Position numbers and translations under genes: made by a program. Shown piece after piece: positions 5,880 through 10,599 of a stretch of DNA of 10,599 nt. The first letter of the stretch is position 1; every line of letters starts with the position of its first letter. Under the pieces are notes generated by a model. It saw only the letters and a list, made by a program, of their open reading frames with translations. It did not search any database and was not told the origin of the DNA. The DNA is from Thermoflexibacter sp. (GTDB taxonomy: Bacteria; Bacteroidota; Bacteroidia; Cytophagales; Thermoflexibacteraceae). Location of the stretch: contig JALOMS010000108.1 of NCBI GenBank assembly GCA_025455345.1, positions 1 to 10,599 of the forward strand. Reading direction: 5' to 3'.

Positions 5880-6833
5880 ATGAAAAAATACACATTCACA
5901 GATAAGAAAGACACTCGCTCTGGTTTTGGCATAGGATTATTGGAAGTGGGAAGAAAAAATCCTGATGTAGTAGCATTATGTGCAGACCTTACAGGTTCGC
6001 TTAAAATGGGAGATTTTAAGAAAGAATTTCCTGAGCGATTTTTCCAAGTAGGAATTGCTGAAGCCAATATGATAGGAATAGCGGCAGGAATGACTATAGG
6101 AGGGAAAATCCCTTATACAGGCACATTTGCTAACTTTTCGACTGGTAGAGTTTATGACCAAATCCGCCAATCCATTGCCTATTCAGGGAAAAATGTAAAA
6201 ATATGTGCTTCTCATGCAGGCATTACTTTGGGCGAAGACGGGGCAACTCACCAGATATTAGAAGACTTAGGCATGATGAAGATGTTGCCTAATATGACTG
6301 TAATTAATCCCTGTGATTTTAATCAAACTAAAGCGGCTACTATTGCAATAGCAGATTATCAAGGTGCTGTTTATCTGCGTTTTGGCAGACCTGTAGTCCC
6401 TATTTTTACACCAGCAGACCAAGTATTTGAGATAGGAAAAGCTGTAACCTTCAATGAAGGAAAAGATGTAAGCATATTTTGTACTGGTCATTTGGTATGG
6501 GAATCTATCATTGCTGGAGAAATCTTGGCAGAACAGGGCATAGATGCCGAAATCATCAATATACATACTATCAAGCCCTTAGATGAAAAAGCAATCATAG
6601 ACTCTGTAAGAAAAACGGGCTGTGCGGTAAGTGCCGAAGAACACCAAATCAACGGTGGATTAGGAGATAGTATTGCCCAAGTCTTGGCGAGAAATCTTCC
6701 ACGCCCTTTGGAAATGGTAGGTGTAAGGGATAGCTTTGGAGAAAGTGGTACACCAGACGAACTTATGGGAAAATATGGTTTGAAAGCCAAAAACGTAGTA
6801 GAAGCGGCTTTAAAAGCATTGAAAAGAAAGTAA
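5880..6833 (+). CDS. Transketolase, C-terminal subunit (split enzyme)
   Basis: This 317-residue protein corresponds to the C-terminal half of transketolase: a pyrimidine-binding domain at about 5-170 and the transketolase C-terminal domain at about 185-305. Key elements seen are E61 in GIAEANM, the glutamate that activates thiamine diphosphate, and the GEDGATHQ loop at 118-125 with H124. LRFGRP and, near the C-terminus, AEEHQINGGLGD and DSFGESGTPDEL are also characteristic. With its partner it should transfer two-carbon units between sugar phosphates in the non-oxidative pentose phosphate pathway, in the cytoplasm. The N-terminal half, with the diphosphate-binding GDG motif, is not in this window: the upstream gene is unrelated and divergent, and the downstream one is unrelated. 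The gene is flanked by its own promoter candidate and a strong terminator, so it is transcribed alone. It could alternatively belong to a DXS-like or other transketolase-family enzyme, but the motifs fit transketolase best. Confidence 0.92.
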   Translation: MKKYTFTDKKDTRSGFGIGLLEVGRKNPDVVALCADLTGSLKMGDFKKEFPERFFQVGIAEANMIGIAAGMTIGGKIPYTGTFANFSTGRVYDQIRQSIAYSGKNVKICASHAGITLGEDGATHQILEDLGMMKMLPNMTVINPCDFNQTKAATIAIADYQGAVYLRFGRPVVPIFTPADQVFEIGKAVTFNEGKDVSIFCTGHLVWESIIAGEILAEQGIDAEIINIHTIKPLDEKAIIDSVRKTGCAVSAEEHQINGGLGDSIAQVLARNLPRPLEMVGVRDSFGESGTPDELMGKYGLKAKNVVEAALKALKRK

Positions 6834-6878
6834 GTTATTGGCTATTAATTATTTATGTTATTATAAAAATACTTATAT

Positions 6879-6911
6879 CCTGTCAGAAAAGAAAAATCTG
6901 ACAGGTTTTTT
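6879..6911 (+). terminator. Strong Rho-independent terminator after the transketolase half gene
   Basis: CCTGTCAGA (6879-6887) and TCTGACAGG (6897-6905) form a perfect 9-bp stem with an A-rich 9-nt loop, followed by six Ts at 6906-6911. It lies 45 bp after the stop codon. The short A-run in the loop is not opposite a T-run of similar length, so efficient use is expected mainly on the plus strand. Confidence 0.9.
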
Positions 6912-7050
6912 ACAAATTCTCATGCGTTTTTAATCATTTCTTGTGGAGTTATTATAAATCCTCTATTACAAACTTTACTGACTACTGCAACGCACTACCG
7001 CTATTTTAACGTATTCAAAATGATATGAAACTTATCAATAAACTTATTTT

Positions 7051-7584
7051 ATGAAATACCATTTATTATTTTTTACTTGGATTATTGCGCTTGTTCCTAT
7101 TCAGGATTTAGCAAATATTTATTCATTTCCTCTTAGCATGGACAAAAATCCTATTGTTGAGGAAAATATTAGAATCCTTATGCCTGCTAAGGGTGAGGTA
7201 TTAAGGGCTGGGGATAGTTATAAAATTACATGGGAAAGCAAACTTAGTGGAAATGTGCAGATTGATTTGTATAAGACTGATAAGTTTGAGAGAACTATTG
7301 AGTTTGCAGCACTGAATGTCGTAGGAAATGGCAATGTATTTACTTGGCAAATCCCTTCTGATATTACGTTAGGTGATGATTATCAGATAGTTATATTTGA
7401 TACAAAAAATAAAGACAATACCTCAAAAAGTGAAATATTTTCTATACAAAAAAAGAAGAAACTCTCTAAATGGCTTATTATCGGTGGCTCTTTGGGCTTT
7501 GTAGCTTTGGTAGGGGCGATAGTGATTATTTTAGGTCGCCCACGTACTACACGACTTCCTGACCCGCCTAATCCTGATGAATAG
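7051..7584 (+). CDS. Exported single Kre9/KNH-like Ig-domain protein with C-terminal membrane anchor
   Basis: This is a 177-residue protein. An N-terminal hydrophobic segment (about 4-16) looks like a signal peptide or anchor. Residues 39-132 form one beta-sandwich domain of the Kre9/KNH-like type (PF10342), marked by IRILMPAKGEVLRAGDSYKITW (split: IRILMPAKGE at 40-49, YKITW at 57-61), GNVQIDLYK at 67-75, FTWQIPSD at 97-104 and DDYQIVIFD at 109-117. A lysine cluster KKKK (134-137) precedes a membrane helix at about 141-161, and a short proline-rich tail (LPDPPNPDE) ends the protein. The domain is the same as the nine repeats of the next gene, 75 bp downstream on the same strand, so the two are paralogous modules and probably work together at the cell envelope. 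No good promoter box was found in the 139 bp between the upstream terminator and the ATG. Function is unknown. Confidence 0.82.
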   Translation: MKYHLLFFTWIIALVPIQDLANIYSFPLSMDKNPIVEENIRILMPAKGEVLRAGDSYKITWESKLSGNVQIDLYKTDKFERTIEFAALNVVGNGNVFTWQIPSDITLGDDYQIVIFDTKNKDNTSKSEIFSIQKKKKLSKWLIIGGSLGFVALVGAIVIILGRPRTTRLPDPPNPDE

Positions 7585-7589
7585 TTTTG
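7582..7589 (+). promoter_or_regulatory. Possible -7 box overlapping the stop codon of the single-domain gene
   Basis: TAGTTTTG fits TAnnTTTG and includes the TAG stop. With the following TAATG it matches 12 of 13 bases of the promoter word at 2268 and 5837. It would start transcription near 7596, about 64 nt before the large ORF, with the heptamer tract inside the leader. No TTTG -33 element is visible at the right distance, so it may be weak or fortuitous. Confidence 0.35.
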
Positions 7590-7593
7590 TAAT

Positions 7594-7642
7594 GTTCAAG
7601 GTTTAAAGTTTAAAGTTCAAGGTTTAAAGTTTAAGGTTTTAT
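7594..7642 (+). repeat. Heptanucleotide tandem repeat between the two surface-protein genes
   Basis: Six consecutive 7-base units occupy 7594-7635: gttcaag, gtttaaa, gtttaaa, gttcaag, gtttaaa, gtttaag. A degenerate seventh (gttttat) follows at 7636-7642. A higher-order 21-base period is also present (7594-7614 and 7615-7635 differ at one base). The tract ends 17 bp before the start codon of the large ORF, so it lies in its 5' leader. Confidence 0.9.
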
Positions 7643-7659
7643 AAAATTTAACTCTCTGT

Positions 7660-10599
7660 ATGAAAAAACTAATATTAGCATATATCTCATTATTGTTTGT
7701 TTTATTTACTAATCAGGCTTATGCTCAAGCAATTACTATTACTTCGCCTAATGGAGGTGAAACATTGATGGTGGGTACGGATTATAATATTTCTTGGAGT
7801 TTTATGCCAACAAATCCTACCCAAGATGTTTTTACCATAGAATTATTGCTAAACAATCTCCCTTATAGTATTATCGCCAATAATGTTGCCGCAACTAATC
7901 TTCCTTTTATTTGGCGAGTACCTACTACTTTGCCTGATAGGAATGATTATAGAATTAGGGTCAGTCGGACAAGCAACTCCTCGGTCAATGATATAAGCGA
8001 TGCCAATTTTGGGATTAGTGGTGGTCGCTCTATTCGGATAAATACACCAACAAATACTACTGTACTCAATCGTGGTGCAAATTTTAATATTACTTGGATT
8101 GCAACTTTTGCGGATAATTTTAAAATAGATTTGTTGCAGAATGGAACAGTATTGCAAAATATAGTAGGAGCTACCACAGGGAATCTATATACTTGGTCAG
8201 TACCTGCTATGCTTCCTATTGGTAACAACTATCAAATAAGGATTTCAAGTGTAACCGATGCTACTGTATTTGCTGAAAGTAACGTTTTTGCTGTCGAACA
8301 GACCATGAGGGTAAACTCCCCCAATGGAGGACAAGCCTATGCCAAAGGGAGTATGCAGACTATTACATGGGTAACAAGTAGCAACCTTACCGTAGCTGAA
8401 AATGTAAAAATAGAACTTACTAATAATGGAGTTGTTATTCAAACCATTGCGGCAAGCATACCGAACAGTGGTACGCATAATTGGACTGTACCTAATGTAA
8501 CAGATGGAGGAAACTATAAAATACGAGTTTCTCTATTGTCCAATGCCAATGTAGTAGATGAAAGTGATGATACTTTTGCCATAGGTTTTTTTGTACGAGT
8601 TACCTCGCCCGCTAGAGGAGAAGTTTGGAATAGAGGCTCTACTTACCAAATTAGATGGACTACCAACGTGCTTGCCCTACTCAGAGTAGAACTAATCGTC
8701 AATGGAGCAGTAATAAGAGTGGTAGAAACAGGCATACCTTCTACAATGGTTAATAACATTAATTGGACTGTGCCTAATGATTTGAACAATAATGATGGAT
8801 ATACCATTCGTGTAATTAGTTTAGCAGATGCCAACCAACAAGGAAGTAGCGAAGCTTTTTCTATCATAGCCCCTCCTACAATACGTGTTACTTCACCACA
8901 AGGAGGAGAAACTTGGAAAAAAAGAGAAACTTATGATATTACTTGGCAAAGTGGGGCTTCTGGTAATGTCAAAATAGACTTATTAAAAAATAATGTTTTA
9001 GCCCAAGTAATTTCTAATAGCACACCTAATGCTAATGGTAGGTTCTCTTGGACTATTCCTGCCAATGTTTTGGCTGGAAATGATTATAGAGTAAGAGTAA
9101 ATAGTCTTTCTATCAATAACCTTTCAGGGCAGAGTGATGCTAATTTTACGATTTCAGAAGCGGATTCTATACGAATTACCAATCCTGTTGCCAATGCCAA
9201 TGTAATCAAAGGTACAGATATTAACATCACATGGACAACTAATTTTGCGGGGAATGTTGTCGTAGAATTATTAAGAAATGCTACTTTTTACGCTACTATT
9301 TCAGCAAGTACAGCCAACAATGGGCGACTTACATGGAAAGTACCAGAAAGAGTAAATGATATTCCCGTCGAGTCAGGTGCTTTTTATAGAATAAGAATTC
9401 GTACAGCAGATAATCGCATCAGCGAGCTTTCTCCATTATTTTCCATAGCAGACCCTACTTTTCAGCTTTCTACCCCTAATGGTGGAGAACAATTCTATAA
9501 AGGATTCTCCTATCCTATTATTTGGTTATCGAATATACAAGGAGGTGTAAAAATAGACTTGTATAATAATAATTTTACTTTTATTCGCACCATAGCACAA
9601 GAAGCAAACGGAGGACGCTTTGATTGGGTAGTACCAACTGACCTGATAGACGGTAACTTCTATTCTATTCGTATTACCAGCCTAACCAATGCCACTCTTA
9701 TTGATGATAGTGGAGCTAATTTTTCTATTTTAACAGGACAAATCCAAGTAACTAATCCCAGAGGTGGAGAAACTTGGTATGGCAATGGATTTACTTACCC
9801 GATTAGCTGGACTAATAATACGCAACGTCCTGTCAGAGTAGAACTTTGGAGAGGAAATGCCCTAATTACAAATATTGCGAATAATGTTGCGGCAAATACC
9901 ACTTCATTTATCATTCCTAACGTGCCAGATGGTACAGATTATAGAATCAGGGTAAGTAGCATAGAAAATACAAACCTGTTTGTAGAAAGTAATGCAATAA
10001 GGATACTTAGACCTGTGCTTACACTAATGTCGCCAAGAGGAGGAGAGTCTTTCATTCAAGAACTTACCAATAGAATAGAATGGACAAGCAATCTGCCTGC
10101 TAATGAATTAGTTAAGATTGATTTATATATAGGTAATGTCTTCAACAGGGTGATAGCTTCTTCCGTTGATAATAATAATTTTCACCCATGGACTATTTTT
10201 ACTAATGTACCTCTTGGAACAAACTACCGCATAAGAGTAAGTTTAGTCAATGTTCCAAGTATTTTCAGTGAAAGCCCTGCAAGTTTTAGCATCATTAGGG
10301 ACAATATCCCCCCTGTAATTTCAGATGAAGTCTTCCCTGCATTATTTGACGGAAGCAATGCGGCGGTGAGTTCCATAGACCCATCTTTTAACGTCATAGA
10401 CAATCTTGGCACAGATGGCTTGAGAATAATATGCTGGTACAGGAGTATCAGTAATGCGCGTAGTGATATGACAGGTGGTTGGTCGCAGTTCAATGCTGTT
10501 TTAGAAGGAAATCGCTATAAAGGAATTATTCCTAAAAATGCATTTGACGGAGAGATAGGCGTAGAATATTACATAGAAGCCATAGATAGAGTAGGCAAT
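7660..10599 (+). CDS. Large secreted protein of tandem Kre9/KNH-like Ig repeats, 3' end beyond the right edge
   Basis: The frame from the ATG at 7660 has no stop for 980 codons up to the window edge, so the gene is longer than seen. Residues 1-22 form a classic signal peptide with cleavage AYA|Q after residue 22. Nine tandem domains of about 91-100 residues follow, starting near residues 25, 125, 216, 312, 408, 504, 601, 695 and 786. Each has the pattern I-x-[VI]-x-[ST]-P-x-x-G-G-E (with a few variants), then [IL]-x-W, then V-[KR]-[IV]-[ED]-L, then W-x-[VI]-P, then Y-x-I-R-[VI], then E-S-x-A-N-F-[ST]-I. This is the Kre9/KNH-like (PF10342) Ig fold. A different Ig/Fn3-like domain begins near 883. 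The protein has no cysteine before residue 925 and is rich in Asn and Thr. A cell-surface or extracellular role (adhesin, matrix or stalk) and a C-terminal type IX secretion signal outside the window are plausible but not shown. Confidence 0.9.
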   Translation, partial: MKKLILAYISLLFVLFTNQAYAQAITITSPNGGETLMVGTDYNISWSFMPTNPTQDVFTIELLLNNLPYSIIANNVAATNLPFIWRVPTTLPDRNDYRIRVSRTSNSSVNDISDANFGISGGRSIRINTPTNTTVLNRGANFNITWIATFADNFKIDLLQNGTVLQNIVGATTGNLYTWSVPAMLPIGNNYQIRISSVTDATVFAESNVFAVEQTMRVNSPNGGQAYAKGSMQTITWVTSSNLTVAENVKIELTNNGVVIQTIAASIPNSGTHNWTVPNVTDGGNYKIRVSLLSNANVVDESDDTFAIGFFVRVTSPARGEVWNRGSTYQIRWTTNVLALLRVELIVNGAVIRVVETGIPSTMVNNINWTVPNDLNNNDGYTIRVISLADANQQGSSEAFSIIAPPTIRVTSPQGGETWKKRETYDITWQSGASGNVKIDLLKNNVLAQVISNSTPNANGRFSWTIPANVLAGNDYRVRVNSLSINNLSGQSDANFTISEADSIRITNPVANANVIKGTDINITWTTNFAGNVVVELLRNATFYATISASTANNGRLTWKVPERVNDIPVESGAFYRIRIRTADNRISELSPLFSIADPTFQLSTPNGGEQFYKGFSYPIIWLSNIQGGVKIDLYNNNFTFIRTIAQEANGGRFDWVVPTDLIDGNFYSIRITSLTNATLIDDSGANFSILTGQIQVTNPRGGETWYGNGFTYPISWTNNTQRPVRVELWRGNALITNIANNVAANTTSFIIPNVPDGTDYRIRVSSIENTNLFVESNAIRILRPVLTLMSPRGGESFIQELTNRIEWTSNLPANELVKIDLYIGNVFNRVIASSVDNNNFHPWTIFTNVPLGTNYRIRVSLVNVPSIFSESPASFSIIRDNIPPVISDEVFPALFDGSNAAVSSIDPSFNVIDNLGTDGLRIICWYRSISNARSDMTGGWSQFNAVLEGNRYKGIIPKNAFDGEIGVEYYIEAIDRVGN
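7732..10296 (+). repeat. Nine tandem Kre9/KNH-like domain repeats in the large ORF
   Basis: Approximate residue limits of the units are 25-120, 125-212, 216-309, 312-404, 408-499, 504-597, 601-691, 695-783 and 786-879, giving periods of 100, 91, 96, 96, 96, 97, 94 and 91. Sequence identity is confined to the framework: SPNGGE or SPRGGE near the start, a single W in the [IL]xW strand, VKIDL or VRVEL, WTVP or WTIP, and YRIRV. Loops differ freely and the DNA has diverged, so this is an old expansion rather than recent slippage. Confidence 0.88.
10306..10599 (+). other. Start of a different Ig/Fn3-like domain in the large protein
   Basis: From residue 883 (IPPVISDEV) the repeat pattern stops. 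A new module runs to the edge and contains CWYRSI (925-930), YKGIIPKNAF and VEYYIEAIDRVGN (968-980). The ending [VI]-x-Y-Y-I-x-A-x-D-x-x-G-N is typical of Ig/Fn3-like domains in Bacteroidota secreted proteins. It carries the protein's first cysteine. The domain is probably nearly complete, but what follows it is unseen. Confidence 0.6.

Noticed and set aside
5741..6170. Two minus-strand frames crossing the start of the transketolase half gene
   Set aside because: They overlap a strongly supported gene and its promoter, and their translations show no domain.
6267..6790. Two minus-strand frames inside the transketolase half gene
   Set aside because: They are antisense shadows with low-complexity translations.
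7732..10296. CRISPR-like or recent DNA tandem array
   Set aside because: The periodicity exists at protein level, about 270-300 bp, with diverged DNA. There are no short identical repeats with spacers.
7849..10493. Several minus-strand frames of 74-102 codons inside the large repeat ORF
   Set aside because: The plus frame is open for 980 codons with nine consistent domain repeats. The minus frames are by-products of its composition.
1..10599. tRNA, rRNA, insertion sequence or prophage remnants
   Set aside because: No cloverleaf with a T-loop signature, no rRNA-like stretch, no transposase or integrase, and no paired terminal inverted repeats were seen on reading both strands.

Overview
The window reads as chromosomal DNA of an AT-rich Bacteroidota bacterium, most likely of the Cytophagia/Cytophagales type. 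The signs are: Bacteroidota-type -7 promoter boxes (TAnnTTTG) ahead of several genes; A/T-rich start contexts without clear Shine-Dalgarno sequences; a transketolase encoded as separate halves; and a large secreted protein of tandem beta-sandwich repeats of a kind common in gliding or surface-active Bacteroidota. Genus cannot be told from this sequence.

Left part (1-2442): two minus-strand genes 29 bp apart form a probable operon. A MATE-family efflux transporter is followed by a dihydrofolate reductase/RibD-C-family reductase cut by the left edge. A 678-bp gene-free stretch precedes them. It holds a minus-strand promoter candidate, a hairpin in the implied long MATE leader, and a plus-strand promoter candidate for the next gene.

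Middle (2443-5701): on the plus strand, a stand-alone CheY-like receiver ends in a clear intrinsic terminator. It is followed by a small conserved-looking protein of unknown function and a FecCD/BtuC-type ABC permease that has no ATPase or binding protein beside it. The permease converges, with a 2-bp gap, on a minus-strand exported transglutaminase-like protein with C-terminal TPR repeats.

Right part (5702-10599): a transketolase C-terminal half (pyrimidine-binding plus C-terminal domains) stands alone between its own promoter and a strong terminator. Then come two related genes. The first encodes a 177-residue exported protein with one Kre9/KNH-like Ig domain and a C-terminal membrane helix. 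The second is an ORF of at least 980 codons, still open at the right edge. It has a signal peptide, nine tandem copies of the same domain and the start of a different Ig/Fn3-like domain, and it has no cysteine until residue 925. A heptanucleotide repeat tract lies between the two genes.

The most interesting signals are the single-domain/multi-domain surface protein pair and a 13-base promoter-like word, TA(C/G)TTTTGTAATG, that occurs three times, each time in front of a plus-strand gene. No mobile element, CRISPR array, tRNA or rRNA was seen, and nothing clearly represents a wholly new defence or metabolic system.
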